Shown piece after piece: positions 1-7,866 of a stretch of DNA of 25,872 bases (within the stretch, counting starts at the first letter, position 1; every line of letters starts with the position of its first letter). The stretch is from Bordetella parapertussis (GTDB taxonomy: Bacteria; Pseudomonadota; Gammaproteobacteria; Burkholderiales; Burkholderiaceae_C). Below the pieces are notes generated by a model. The model searched no databases and was not told where the DNA came from. It saw nothing but the letters and a program-made list of their open reading frames with translations. Made by a program: the position numbers and the translations under genes. The stretch covers positions 1 through 25,872 of the forward strand of contig CALQBT020000001.1 of NCBI GenBank assembly GCA_943328885.2, given 5' to 3'.

Positions 1-741
1 GATCTTGTGCTTGGCGAACTCGTCGTCGTAGCGCAGACCACCTGCGTTGAGCACGCGCGAATCGTCGACAACGATGGCGTTGTCCATGCTGCCGCCCAGC
101 GTCAGCCCACGCGATCGCATCGCCTCCACATCCTTGCTGAAGCCGAAGGTGCGGGCGCGCGCGATGTCGCGTTTGTAGCGGCCCGACCCCATGTCGAAGC
201 TCACGCACTGACCGGTGGCGTCGACCGCAGGATGGTCGAAATCGATCTCGAAACTGAGCTTGAAACCGTGGCAAGGCGCCAGCCTGGCCCACATCAGGCG
301 CTTGCCCTCGCCCTGGCGCACTTCCACCGTTTCCTTGACCCGCAAGAAACGCTTGGGCGCGGGCTGCAGCACGATGCCAGCGCTCTGCAGCAGAAAGACA
401 AAGCTGGCCGCCGAGCCGTCGAGAATGGGCACCTCGTCGGCAGTGATGTCGACCTGCAGATTGTCCAGCCCCAAGCCGCAACAAGCCGACATCAGGTGCT
501 CGATGGTCTGCACCTTGGGTGCACCAGCAGCGCCGCCGACCGAGATCGTTGACGCCATTCGGGTGTCGCTGACCGAGTCAAATCGCACCGGAATGTCCAC
601 CGGCACCGCCAGATCGACACGGCGAAACACGATGCCGGCGTCGACGGCTGCAGGCCGCAGCGTCAACTCGACTTTCTGGCCGCTGTGCAGGCCCACGCCG
701 ACGGCCCGGGTGAGTGACTTGAGGGTGCGTTGCTGGAGCAT
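1..741 (-). CDS. lpxC: UDP-3-O-acyl-N-acetylglucosamine deacetylase LpxC (C-terminus cut by window edge)
   Basis: LpxC is the zinc-dependent deacetylase that performs the committed step of lipid A synthesis in the cytoplasm. Reading minus from the ATG at 741 gives 247 codons to the window edge, still in frame. The family is usually about 305 residues, so roughly the last 60 are missing. Visible family signatures are LHSGQKV near residue 18, the first zinc ligand region EHLMSA (E81, H82), the [12 protein letters not shown] stretch near 101-113, and [18 protein letters not shown] followed by EFAKHK, whose histidine (H245) is the second zinc ligand. The final Asp ligand lies beyond the edge. A short Gly/Ala-rich stretch at about 69-75 looks longer than in E. 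coli. It lies 95 nt downstream of ftsZ, the usual last gene of the cluster. I see no clear Shine-Dalgarno before this ATG. Confidence 0.95.
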   Translation of the reverse strand, partial: MLQQRTLKSLTRAVGVGLHSGQKVELTLRPAAVDAGIVFRRVDLAVPVDIPVRFDSVSDTRMASTISVGGAAGAPKVQTIEHLMSACCGLGLDNLQVDITADEVPILDGSAASFVFLLQSAGIVLQPAPKRFLRVKETVEVRQGEGKRLMWARLAPCHGFKLSFEIDFDHPAVDATGQCVSFDMGSGRYKRDIARARTFGFSKDVEAMRSRGLTLGGSMDNAIVVDDSRVLNAGGLRYDDEFAKHKI

Positions 742-836
742 GGTCGGAGATTTTCGCTGATCCGCCCAAGCTCCGCCACACCGAGTCGAACTCAAGCCTG
801 CCATCCCGCCACCGCTTCGGCGGCGGGGTCGGCCGC
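742..836 (-). other. ftsZ-lpxC intergenic gap with GC-rich hairpin
   Basis: This is the 95-nt gap between the ftsZ stop and the lpxC start. On the transcribed (minus) strand, positions 827 to 805 form a 9-bp stem (CCCGCCGCC paired with GGTGGCGGG, one G-U pair) around a 5-nt loop. No T-run follows, so it does not look like an intrinsic terminator. It may be an mRNA stability or attenuation element. The G-U pair means the stem is complete only in the RNA made from the minus strand. I see no convincing promoter here. Confidence 0.45.
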
Positions 837-2042
837 TCAATCGGCCTGCTTGCGCAGAAAAGCCGGGATTTCGATCTCGTCCATGCCGTTAGACGACAAA
901 GCCTCGACCTTGGCAGCGGCCTGGGTGCGCGCCGAGCGCCAGACGCTGGGTGTGCTCAGGCTGCTGTAATCGCTGCGGCCAGCGCCCACCTGCTTGCCGC
1001 CGCCGGCCAACTGGTTGAGGATGGGCAGGTTGTCGGTACCGGTGCGCAAGCTGGGCTGGACCATGGTCAGCGGCGGGGTCTGCTGCCGGGTCCGCGACAG
1101 CCCGGTGGCGATCACCGTGACGCGCAACTGGTCGCCCAGGCTCTCGTCGTAGGCCGCGCCGTAGATCACATGCGCATCCTCGGCGGCAAAACGGCGAATG
1201 GTGTTCATCGCCGCCCGGCTCTCGTTCAATTTGAAGTTGGCCTTGCTGGCCGCGATCAACACCAGCACGCCTCGCGCACCCGACAGGTCTATGCCCTCGA
1301 GCAGCGGGCAGGCGACTGCGGCCTCGGCCGCCTTGTGGGCGCGATCGGGACCTCCCGCAACAGCCGTGCCCATCATCGCCTTGCCAGGCTCGCTCATCAC
1401 GGTCTTGACGTCCTCGAAGTCGACGTTGACCAGACCGTGCATGTGGATGATGTCGCTGATGCCGCCGACCGCGTTCTTGAGCACGTCGTTGGCATGGGCA
1501 AACGCCTGGTCCTGCGTCACGTCGTCGCCCAGCACGTCGAGCAGTTTCTCGTTGAGCACGACGATCAAGCTGTCGACATTGGCTTCGAGCTCGGTGGTGC
1601 CGGTGTCAGCCTGCTTCATGCGGCGCGGGCCTTCGAATTCGAAGGGCTTGGTGACCACACCCACCGTGAGGATGCCCATCTCTTTGGCAATGCGCGCGAC
1701 GATGGGCGCGGCGCCAGTGCCGGTGCCGCCGCCCATGCCGGCGGTGATGAACACCATGTGCGCGCCTTCGAGTGAGGCCCGAACGCGGCTTTCCGCTTCC
1801 TCGGCGGCGACCCTGCCCTTGTCGGGTTTTCCACCAGCACCCAGCCCGTTGTCACCGAGCTGAATCAACTGGTGGGCGCTGCTGCGGTTGAGCGCTTGCG
1901 CGTCGGTGTTGGCGCAAACGAATTCGACGCCTTGCACGCCCTGCGTGATCATGTGCTCGACGGCGTTGCTGCCGCCGCCGCCCACACCCACCACCTTGAT
2001 ACGGGTCCCTTGGTCGAATTCTTCGATCATCTCGATAGGCAT
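837..2042 (-). CDS. ftsZ: Cell division protein FtsZ
   Basis: FtsZ is the tubulin-like GTPase that polymerises into the Z ring. I chose the ATG at 2042 (401 residues, [11 protein letters not shown]...) because AGGAG lies 7 nt upstream. An in-frame ATG at 2066 would add 8 residues without such a site. The nucleotide-binding loop GVGGGG is at 19-24, the tubulin signature GGGTGTG at 104-110, and the T7 synergy loop [11 protein letters not shown] at 206-216 with the catalytic Asp region (D208, D211). A variable linker of about 65 residues (roughly 320-385) leads to the conserved tail [12 protein letters not shown], which in the family binds FtsA and other partners. Length and motifs are normal. 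The gene has the strongest ribosome binding site in the cluster, consistent with high FtsZ demand. Confidence 0.98.
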   Translation of the reverse strand: MPIEMIEEFDQGTRIKVVGVGGGGSNAVEHMITQGVQGVEFVCANTDAQALNRSSAHQLIQLGDNGLGAGGKPDKGRVAAEEAESRVRASLEGAHMVFITAGMGGGTGTGAAPIVARIAKEMGILTVGVVTKPFEFEGPRRMKQADTGTTELEANVDSLIVVLNEKLLDVLGDDVTQDQAFAHANDVLKNAVGGISDIIHMHGLVNVDFEDVKTVMSEPGKAMMGTAVAGGPDRAHKAAEAAVACPLLEGIDLSGARGVLVLIAASKANFKLNESRAAMNTIRRFAAEDAHVIYGAAYDESLGDQLRVTVIATGLSRTRQQTPPLTMVQPSLRTGTDNLPILNQLAGGGKQVGAGRSDYSSLSTPSVWRSARTQAAAKVEALSSNGMDEIEIPAFLRKQAD

Positions 2043-2141
2043 GTCAATCTCCTCTTTCGTCGTCAAGCGGTTGCCAATGAAAACTCTGTTGTCAAATCAA
2101 AGAGCGCGGGATGGCTTGCCATCCCGGTGATGCAGAAAACT
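2043..2141 (-). promoter_or_regulatory. ftsA-ftsZ intergenic gap with perfect hairpin and strong RBS
   Basis: This 99-nt gap is the longest inside the cluster's ftsQ-ftsA-ftsZ part. At 2107-2126 the sequence CGGGATGG / CCATCCCG forms a perfect 8-bp stem around a 4-nt loop (CAAG on the transcribed strand), about 65 nt before ftsZ. Only a broken T-rich stretch follows, so it could be a weak attenuator, a processing site or a 5' stabilising hairpin. A TTGACA occurs at 2090-2095 on the minus strand, but no matching -10 box sits at normal spacing. AGGAG before ftsZ is at about 2050-2054. Confidence 0.5.
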
Positions 2142-3374
2142 TTAAAAATTACCGAGAAACCAGTCCTTGGCGCGGCCGAACCAGGTCTGGACCGACCCGG
2201 CTTGCAACGCCACTTTTTGCCCACGCGCACGCGCGGCGCGGGCTTCATCGAGCAGGCCCATCACGGTGGCCGAGCGCGGGTTGGCCACCATGTCGAACAG
2301 CGGGCCGTTGTAGGTCGGCAAGCCCTTGCGGACCGGCTTCAAAAAGATGTCCTCACCCAGCTCGACCATGCCGGGCATCACCGAGGTGCCGCCAGTGATC
2401 ACGATGCCCGATGACAGCAACTCCTCATAGCCCGACTCGCGGATTACCTGGTGCACCAGCGAATAGATCTCCTCGACACGGGGCTCGATCACGCCGGCCA
2501 GGGCTTGGCGCGACAGCAGGCGCGGCGCGCGGTCGCCCAAGCCCGGCACCTCGAGGTTCTCGCTCGGGTCGGCCAGCATCTGCTTGGCAACGCCATACTC
2601 GACCTTGATCTCTTCGGCGTCCTTGGTCGGGGTGCGCAGTGCCATCGCGATGTCGCTGGTGATCAGGTCGCCAGCGATCGGGATCACCGCGGTATGGCGG
2701 ATCGAGCCCTCGGTGTAGATGCTGACGTCGGTGGTGCCGGCGCCGATGTCGACCAGCGCGACACCGAGCATCTTCTCGTCCTCGGTCAGCACCGCCGCTG
2801 CGCTGGCGCTCGGGTTGAGCACCAGGCGCTCGACTTCCAGTCCACAGCGTCGAACGCATTTGAGGATGTTCTCGGCAGCGCTCTGAGCACCTGTGACGAT
2901 GTGCACCCTGACCTCGAGTCGGCTGCCGCTCATGCCCACGGGTTCTTTGACCTCATGGCTGTCGATCACGAACTCCTGCGGTTCGACCAGCAGCAAACGC
3001 TGGTCGTTCGGGATGTTGATCGCCTTGGCGGTCTCGACCACCCGGTGCACATCGACCGGCGTGACCTCGCGGTTGTCGCGCACGATCACCATGCCGGTCG
3101 AGTTCTGGCCCCGGATGTGGCTGCCGGTGATGCCGGTGTAGACGCGCTCGATCTTGCAAGCGGCCATCATCTCGGCTTCCTTGAGCGCTTGCTGGATGCT
3201 CTGCACCGTCGCATCGATGTTGACCACCACGCCGCGCTTGAGGCCGTGCGAAGAGGCCACGCCCAGGCCCGCGAGCCTGAGTTCGCCTGAGGGCATGACC
3301 TCGGCCGCCACCACCATCACCTTGGCCGTGCCGATGTCGAGTCCGACGATGAGATCCTTGTATTCTTTGGCCAT
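2142..3374 (-). CDS. ftsA: Cell division protein FtsA
   Basis: FtsA is the actin-like ATPase that tethers FtsZ filaments to the inner membrane and recruits later divisome proteins. The product has 410 residues, normal for the family. Actin-fold motifs are present: phosphate-1 GLDIGTAKV near residue 11, the phosphate-2 motif VDIGAGTTDVS near 208, and the adenosine motif ITGGTSVMPGM near 326. The C-terminus WFGRAKDWFLGNF (about 398-410) is the amphipathic membrane-targeting helix. The ATG at 3374 has GGAG a few bases upstream. It lies 14 nt after the ftsQ stop and 99 nt before ftsZ, and is probably co-transcribed with both. Confidence 0.98.
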   Translation of the reverse strand: MAKEYKDLIVGLDIGTAKVMVVAAEVMPSGELRLAGLGVASSHGLKRGVVVNIDATVQSIQQALKEAEMMAACKIERVYTGITGSHIRGQNSTGMVIVRDNREVTPVDVHRVVETAKAINIPNDQRLLLVEPQEFVIDSHEVKEPVGMSGSRLEVRVHIVTGAQSAAENILKCVRRCGLEVERLVLNPSASAAAVLTEDEKMLGVALVDIGAGTTDVSIYTEGSIRHTAVIPIAGDLITSDIAMALRTPTKDAEEIKVEYGVAKQMLADPSENLEVPGLGDRAPRLLSRQALAGVIEPRVEEIYSLVHQVIRESGYEELLSSGIVITGGTSVMPGMVELGEDIFLKPVRKGLPTYNGPLFDMVANPRSATVMGLLDEARAARARGQKVALQAGSVQTWFGRAKDWFLGNF

Positions 3375-3388
3375 GCTGTCTCCGGTGT

Positions 3389-4189
3389 CTAGCGTTTGCG
3401 TGCCGGTGCCGCGGGCACATAGGTGACGCCCTTCAGGCGCACCGCAAATCCGTCGGCGTGGCGCAAATCGGCCGACGCCAGCGAGTGGCGGTAGCGCGCC
3501 GTCACCCGCGGCATGGTCCGCATGAAATGCTCCGCGCGAGCAATGACCTCGTCGTCACTGCCGCGGCCGAGCTCGATCGTCGCGCCCTCGTCGAGTTCGA
3601 CCCGCCAGGAACCGCGCGCCGAGAGCGTGAGTTCGGCCAGGTCACCGGCGCCCAGCGGTTCAAGCAATTCATTGAGCCTGCGTTGCATCACCAGCATCTG
3701 CGGCGCGCTGCCTTCGGGTCCGGCCAGCCGCGGCAAGCCCTCGTCCTCGACGTCTCCGACATTGGCCTCGAAGACCTCGCCAAAGCTGTTGACCAGTTTG
3801 TCATTGCCATCGGCCGCAGCCCACAGCGCGAGTGGCTGATGCTCCTCGATCTGCACCGCCAGACGCAGTGGCCAGGCCCGGCGCACCACGGCGCGCCGAA
3901 CCCAGGGCACCGCCTCGAAAGCGGCACGGCTGTCTTGCAGATCGATCGTGAGAAAGCTGCCGTTGAGCCGGTGCAAGATGTTGGCCCGCAGCGTGCTCTC
4001 GCTGTTGCGCGTGACCTCACCCTCGACCCGGATGCCCTGGATCGCCAGGACCGGCAGCCTGGCCGACCACCACAGCGCGACGGCACAAGCCGCCAGTGCG
4101 ACCAGCGCGAACAGCGCGTCGGCAGTGGCTTGCATCAGGCGCACGTCGGCCGGCAAGGTCAGCGGGGCGGGGGGTGTGGTGCGGCTCAT
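3389..4189 (-). CDS. ftsQ: Cell division protein FtsQ
   Basis: FtsQ is the bitopic divisome protein that links FtsL/FtsB to the early ring. The 266-residue product has a short cytoplasmic N-terminus, one transmembrane segment at about residues 24-41 (ALFALVALAACAVALWW), a POTRA domain at about 47-117 (VLAIQGIRVEGEV...) and the periplasmic FtsQ/DivIB domain after it. The TM plus POTRA layout and the position between ddl and ftsA make the call secure despite low sequence conservation in this family. The ATG at 4189 is 6 nt past the ddl stop. I see no strong Shine-Dalgarno, so translation may depend on ribosomes finishing ddl. An in-frame Met at residue 19 is a weaker alternative start because it would remove most of the cytoplasmic tail. 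Confidence 0.95.
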   Translation of the reverse strand: MSRTTPPAPLTLPADVRLMQATADALFALVALAACAVALWWSARLPVLAIQGIRVEGEVTRNSESTLRANILHRLNGSFLTIDLQDSRAAFEAVPWVRRAVVRRAWPLRLAVQIEEHQPLALWAAADGNDKLVNSFGEVFEANVGDVEDEGLPRLAGPEGSAPQMLVMQRRLNELLEPLGAGDLAELTLSARGSWRVELDEGATIELGRGSDDEVIARAEHFMRTMPRVTARYRHSLASADLRHADGFAVRLKGVTYVPAAPARKR

Positions 4190-4195
4190 CGCGGA

Positions 4196-5212
4196 TCAGC
4201 TTTGCGGGCCAGTTGGGACTGAAGGCAGCGCCGCCTTGGCGCTATCGAGCGCCGCCGTCGACAACAGGTACAGGCACAGTTGCTCGTAGGAGATACCCGC
4301 CGCACGGGCCGACATCGGCACCAGCGAGTGCCCGGTCATGCCGGGCGAGGTGTTCATCTCGAGCAGGAAAGGCTGCCGATCTGCAGCGCGGATCATCAAG
4401 TCGGCACGACCCCAGCCTCGGCAACCCAGCGCCCGGTACGCAGCGACGACGATGCGCTGGATTTCGCGCTCTTCGGTCGCCGGCAGGCCGCTCGGGCAGA
4501 GATAGGACGTGTCGTCGGTGAAATACTTGTTCTGGTAGTCGTACTTGCCGTCGGGCGCGACGATGCGTACCACCGGCAGCGCGATCGCGCCAGGGCCTTC
4601 ACCCAGCACCGGGCAGGTGATCTCCTCACCCTCAATGAACTCCTCGCACAGCACATCGGCGTCGTAGCGCGAAGCCAGCGTCACCGCGTCGTGCATCTGT
4701 GAGTAGCCGATCACCTTGGTGATGCCGATCGACGAACCCTCGCGCGGCGGCTTGACGATCAGCGGCAGGCCAAGCTCGTCAGGCAAGGCGCGCAAGCGCT
4801 CGCGCGACTGGTCGTCAGCGGCCAGCCAGGCATAGCGAGGCGTCGGCAAACCGAAAGCGCCCCAGACCCGCTTGGTCATGGTCTTGTCGATCGCGATCGC
4901 CGAGGCCATCACGCCCGAGCCGGTGTAGGGAATGGCCATCAGTTCGAGCGCGCCCTGGACCGTGCCGTCCTCGCCGTGACGGCCGTGCAGCGCGATGAAA
5001 ACGCGGTCGAAACCCTCGCGCTTCAAGTCGCCCAGTTCTCGGCTGGCAGGGTCGAAGCCGTGGGCGTCGACGCCCTGGCTGCGCAGTGCGGCCAACACGC
5101 CGCCACCCGACAGCAAGGAGATCTCGCGCTCCGCGCTGGTACCCCCGAGCAGCACCGCCACCCGACCCAGCGCGCTGGGCGAGATCGTCGGCAAACGCGG
5201 GTTCATGCTCAT
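4196..5212 (-). CDS. ddlB: D-alanine--D-alanine ligase
   Basis: This ATP-grasp ligase makes the D-Ala-D-Ala dipeptide that MurF adds to the stem peptide. The 338-residue length is slightly above E. coli DdlB because of about 15 N-terminal residues. Visible motifs are [13 protein letters not shown] (21-33), the family signature [12 protein letters not shown] (76-87), the ATP-grasp [12 protein letters not shown] segment, and the Mg-binding C-terminal block [18 protein letters not shown]. The ATG at 5212 overlaps the murC stop in an ATGA arrangement, which decides the start. A second Met two codons later is possible. Of DdlA/DdlB, DdlB is the form encoded in the dcw cluster, so the symbol is chosen by position. 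Confidence 0.97.
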   Translation of the reverse strand: MSMNPRLPTISPSALGRVAVLLGGTSAEREISLLSGGGVLAALRSQGVDAHGFDPASRELGDLKREGFDRVFIALHGRHGEDGTVQGALELMAIPYTGSGVMASAIAIDKTMTKRVWGAFGLPTPRYAWLAADDQSRERLRALPDELGLPLIVKPPREGSSIGITKVIGYSQMHDAVTLASRYDADVLCEEFIEGEEITCPVLGEGPGAIALPVVRIVAPDGKYDYQNKYFTDDTSYLCPSGLPATEEREIQRIVVAAYRALGCRGWGRADLMIRAADRQPFLLEMNTSPGMTGHSLVPMSARAAGISYEQLCLYLLSTAALDSAKAALPSVPTGPQS

Positions 5213-6624
5213 GACTTCATCACCCGTTCCAGCATCTTGCCCGGCACCGCGCCTATCGTGCCCGCACCCATGGTGATCACCACATCGCCGCCGCGGGCCT
5301 GTTGCGCGATCGCCTCGGGCAGGTCGGCGACATCGTCGACGAACAAGGGATCGACCCGGCCCGCCACCCGCAGTGCGCGGGCCAGCGCCCGGCCGTCGGC
5401 CGCGACGATAGGCATCTCGCCCGCGGCGTAGACCTCGGTCAGCAAGACCGCGTCGGCCGTTCCCATGACCTTGATGAAATCCTCGAAACAGTCGCGGGTG
5501 CGGGTGAAACGGTGGGGCTGGAAGGCCAGCAGCAGGCGCCGGCCCGGGAAGGCACCGCGCGCGGCGGCGATCACCGCAGCCATCTCCACCGGGTGGTGGC
5601 CATAGTCGTCGACCAGCGTGAACACACCGCCGCCCCGCGCCGCCAACACCGGCAGCTCACCATAGCGCTGGAAGCGCCGGCCCACACCGGCAAAGCCTGC
5701 CAGCGCCTGCACCAGCGGCGCATCGGGCAACTCGAGTTCGGCGGCCACCGCGATCGCAGCCAGCGCATTGCGCACATTGTGTTCGCCCGGCAGGTTCAGC
5801 GTGATGGCCAGATCGGGCATCACCGTGCCGTTGCGGCGCTGGCAAACAAAACGCATCTGGCCGCCGGGCAAATGCTGCACCTGCACCGCCCTGACCAGCA
5901 CGTCTTCGCCCAGACCATAGGTGACCACCGGGCGCGAGAGCATCGGCAGGATCGACCGCACACCAGGGTCGTCACCGCAGACGATCGCCGCACCGTAGAA
6001 AGGCATGCGGTGCACGAACTCGACGAAGGCTGCCTTGAGCCGTGCGAAGTCGTGGCCGTAGGTGTCCATGTGGTCGGCGTCGATGTTGGTCACGACGCTC
6101 ATCACTGGCAACAGGTTCAAGAACGAGGCGTCGCTCTCATCGGCCTCGACCACGATGTAGTCGCCCGACCCCAACCGCGAATTCGCCCCCGCCGAATTGA
6201 GCTTGCCGCCGATCACGAAAGTCGGGTCGAGCCCGGCTTCGGCCAGCACGCTGGTCACCAGCGAGGTGGTCGTCGTCTTGCCGTGGGTGCCGGCGATCGC
6301 GATGCCGGATTTCAGCCGCATCAGCTCGGCCAGCATCACCGCACGCGGCACCACCGGAACACGGTTCGCGCGCGCAGCCACCACTTCGGGGTTGTCGCCT
6401 CGAACCGCGGTCGAGGTGACAACCGCCTGTGCGCCAGCGATGTGCTCGGCTGCGTGGCCGACGAAGATGCGCAGCCCCAAGGAGGCCAACCGTCGCGACG
6501 TGGCGCTGTCGGCCAAGTCTGAACCCGAGACCGCATAGCCCAGGTTGTGCAGGATCTCGGCGATGCCACTCATGCCGGCGCCGCCCACGCCGACGAAGTG
6601 AATGCGTTTGACCGCGTGCTTCAT
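5209..6624 (-). CDS. murC: UDP-N-acetylmuramate--L-alanine ligase MurC
   Basis: MurC is the cytoplasmic ATP-dependent ligase that adds L-Ala to UDP-MurNAc, starting the stem peptide. The product has 471 residues, normal size. Motifs: the UDP-binding Rossmann loop GVGGAGMSG (12-20), the ATP loop GTHGKTTTT (112-120), the [10 protein letters not shown] stretch, and the C-terminal ligase domain with DDYGHHPVE. The ATG at 6624 has GGGAGGT 6 nt upstream (6631-6637), a strong site. The stop overlaps the ddl start by ATGA. Its start is odd: the first 34 nt are present a second time 86 nt upstream, where an ATG overlaps the murG stop (see the repeat and mini-ORF entries). The stronger RBS and intact Rossmann loop show that 6624 is the working start. 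Confidence 0.97.
   Translation of the reverse strand: MKHAVKRIHFVGVGGAGMSGIAEILHNLGYAVSGSDLADSATSRRLASLGLRIFVGHAAEHIAGAQAVVTSTAVRGDNPEVVAARANRVPVVPRAVMLAELMRLKSGIAIAGTHGKTTTTSLVTSVLAEAGLDPTFVIGGKLNSAGANSRLGSGDYIVVEADESDASFLNLLPVMSVVTNIDADHMDTYGHDFARLKAAFVEFVHRMPFYGAAIVCGDDPGVRSILPMLSRPVVTYGLGEDVLVRAVQVQHLPGGQMRFVCQRRNGTVMPDLAITLNLPGEHNVRNALAAIAVAAELELPDAPLVQALAGFAGVGRRFQRYGELPVLAARGGGVFTLVDDYGHHPVEMAAVIAAARGAFPGRRLLLAFQPHRFTRTRDCFEDFIKVMGTADAVLLTEVYAAGEMPIVAADGRALARALRVAGRVDPLFVDDVADLPEAIAQQARGGDVVITMGAGTIGAVPGKMLERVMKS
6591..6624 (-). repeat. murC start region, functional copy of a 34-nt imperfect duplication
   Basis: These are the first 34 nt of murC. They align with 6677-6710 with 5 mismatches (29 of 34 identical) and the two ATG codons in register. 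Similarity ends abruptly on both sides. At protein level [11 protein letters not shown] matches [11 protein letters not shown] at 8 of 11 positions. Confidence 0.8.
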
Positions 6625-6710
6625 GCACCCACCTCCCGCAAACCCCTGCCGCCGCTCGTCGGCAGGCCCGAGGATGCGACGCAGTGAGTCCGTTTGGCCG
6701 CGTGTTTCAT
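6621..6710 (-). CDS. Possible 29-residue leader peptide bridging murG and murC
   Basis: A 29-codon reading frame starts at the duplicated murC ATG (overlapping the murG stop as ATGA). It ends with a TGA that overlaps the true murC ATG, again as ATGA. The first 11 residues resemble the MurC N-terminus; the rest ([19 protein letters not shown]) resembles nothing I know. The frame contains an inverted repeat (6645-6651 with 6660-6666, 7 bp, 8-nt loop) and the strong murC ribosome binding site near its end. It could be a translated coupling leader that passes ribosomes from murG to murC, or only debris of a duplication that happens to stay open. Translation is not shown by sequence alone. Confidence 0.35.
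   Translation of the reverse strand: MKHAAKRTHCVASSGLPTSGGRGLREVGA
6677..6710 (-). repeat. Duplicated copy of the murC start region, out of frame with murC
   Basis: This is the second copy of the 34-nt murC start. Its ATG (6708-6710) overlaps the murG stop as ATGA, the junction type used elsewhere in the cluster. This suggests it may occupy the ancestral murC start. The 86-nt offset puts it out of frame with murC. Confidence 0.8.
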
Positions 6711-7780
6711 GGCTTGTTCACCAGGCGTTCGATTTCGTCGGCAACCCTTGCCGCAGCATGGGGACGCGCCAGCGCTCGGGCCTTGCCGGCCATGACCAGC
6801 AAAGCCTCGCGTCTCAAGGACTGCAAGCGCACGGCGAGCGATTCGGCCGTCAAGTCGCTCTGTGGCAGGTGCAGCGCCGCACCGTGACCCGCCATGTAGT
6901 GGGCGTTGTCGCGCTGGTGTGAAGTGGTGCTCAGGACCAGCGGCACCAGCAGGCTTGCCACGCCGGCGGCGCACAACTCGCTGACCGTGACAGCGCCGGC
7001 GCGGCAGACGATCAGGTCGCAGGCCGCCAGCCGTTCGGCCATGTCGTCGATGAAGGGCAGAACCTCGGCCTCGACGCCGTGCAGGGCATAGGCCGCGCGC
7101 ACCGCATCGAATTGCGCAGCGCCGGTCTGGTGCACGACAAGCGGCCGTGTCGCGGTCGGCAGCAGCGCCAGCGCGGCCGGCAATGTCTGGTTGAGCACCT
7201 GCGCGCCGAGGCTGCCGCCCACCACGAGCAGCCGCAGCGGGCCGCTGCGACCGTCAAACCGGTCCGATGGCATCGGCAGCGCCTCGATCTCGGCGCGCAC
7301 CGGGTTGCCGGTGACCAGGCCGTGCCGGACCGCTGCGGCTGGGCCGTCGAAGCCGAACACCACGCAGTCGGCGACCCGCAGCAAGGCCTGGTTCGACAGC
7401 AACAGTGCGGCGTCGGCATTGACCAACAGCAGCGGCTTGCGCAACAGGCCGGCCATCAGGCCGCCCGGGAAACAGACGTAGCCGCCCATGCCCAGTACCG
7501 CCGTGGCACCGCGCCGGCGCAAGATGGCGACGGCGTCCCAGAAGGCCTTGATCAAGCGCAGCGCGCCGGCCAAACCGTGCAGCAAGCCCTTGCCGCGCAG
7601 ACCCGTGAATGCGAGCCGATCCAGCGCGATCCCGGTCGGCGGCACCAAGCGGTTTTCCATGCCGGTGGTGGTGCCCAGCCAGCTCACGCTCCAGCCCCGG
7701 CCCTGCATCTCACGGGCAACCGCGATACCCGGGATGATGTGACCACCGGTACCCGCCGCCATGATCACGAGGTGCGGCAT
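6707..7780 (-). CDS. murG: UDP-N-acetylglucosamine--N-acetylmuramyl-(pentapeptide) pyrophosphoryl-undecaprenol GlcNAc transferase MurG
   Basis: MurG is the GT28 glycosyltransferase that converts lipid I to lipid II at the cytoplasmic face of the inner membrane. The ATG at 7780 gives 357 residues, normal size. A GTG one codon earlier (7783) is also possible. The N-terminal Gly-rich loop [11 protein letters not shown] (8-18), the second Gly-rich loop [12 protein letters not shown] near 188 and the donor-binding [11 protein letters not shown] segment near 258 are all present. The start shares its A with the TGA of an upstream mini-ORF (TGATG). A 26-30 nt tandem duplication lies directly upstream. 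No good Shine-Dalgarno precedes the start, so coupling from upstream translation would matter here. Confidence 0.97.
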   Translation of the reverse strand: MPHLVIMAAGTGGHIIPGIAVAREMQGRGWSVSWLGTTTGMENRLVPPTGIALDRLAFTGLRGKGLLHGLAGALRLIKAFWDAVAILRRRGATAVLGMGGYVCFPGGLMAGLLRKPLLLVNADAALLLSNQALLRVADCVVFGFDGPAAAVRHGLVTGNPVRAEIEALPMPSDRFDGRSGPLRLLVVGGSLGAQVLNQTLPAALALLPTATRPLVVHQTGAAQFDAVRAAYALHGVEAEVLPFIDDMAERLAACDLIVCRAGAVTVSELCAAGVASLLVPLVLSTTSHQRDNAHYMAGHGAALHLPQSDLTAESLAVRLQSLRREALLVMAGKARALARPHAAARVADEIERLVNKP

Positions 7781-7832
7781 CACATCGGCCCCCGGGACGC
7801 TGCGCAGCTACACATCGAGGGGGTGCTGCGCA
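7777..7832 (-). repeat. Tandem imperfect duplication at the murG start
   Basis: Two adjacent units read on the minus strand: 7832-7807 (26 nt) and 7806-7777 (30 nt). Both begin with TGCGCAGC and both carry GATGTG near the end. The C-rich middle is 8 nt in one and 12 nt in the other. The second unit contains the murG start codon; in the first the matching triplet is TAG. Confidence 0.65.
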
Positions 7833-7866
7833 CGGCCGCGCTGCTCATGCCGAGCAGCGCGCTCAT
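7780..7866 (-). CDS. Possible 28-residue leader peptide bridging ftsW and murG
   Basis: A 28-codon frame begins at an ATG that overlaps the ftsW stop (ATGA, 7866-7863). It ends in a TGA sharing one base with the murG ATG (TGATG, 7782-7778). The peptide starts [12 protein letters not shown] and has no recognisable domain. Its first codons lie in a perfect inverted repeat at 7837-7861 (CGCGCTGCTC and GAGCAGCGCG, 5-nt loop). As in the murG-murC gap, it fills the whole spacer and touches both neighbouring genes. It may be a coupling leader or a chance open frame in GC-rich DNA; a frame of this length is not by itself significant. Confidence 0.3.
   Translation of the reverse strand: MSALLGMSSAAVRSTPSMCSCAASRGPM
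7837..7861 (-). other. Perfect 10-bp hairpin just after ftsW
   Basis: The inverted repeat CGCGCTGCTC / GAGCAGCGCG (7837-7846 and 7852-7861) has a 5-nt loop. It starts 2 nt before the ftsW stop codon, reading downstream. No T-run follows on the transcribed strand, so it is not a typical intrinsic terminator. It could stall or reposition ribosomes or protect mRNA ends between ftsW and murG. Confidence 0.5.

Noticed and set aside
2073..2095. TTGACA upstream of ftsZ as a sigma-70 promoter
   Set aside because: Nothing resembling TATAAT occurs 16-18 nt downstream, so the hexamer alone is not enough.
5302..6522. 406-codon open frame on the plus strand opposite murC
   Set aside because: Antisense shadow of murC with Arg/His/Gln-rich composition and no recognisable motif.
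6591..6710. Programmed frameshift joining the upstream murC copy to murC
   Set aside because: The upstream copy covers only about 11 conserved codons and murC is complete from its own ATG with a strong ribosome binding site, so no frameshift is needed.
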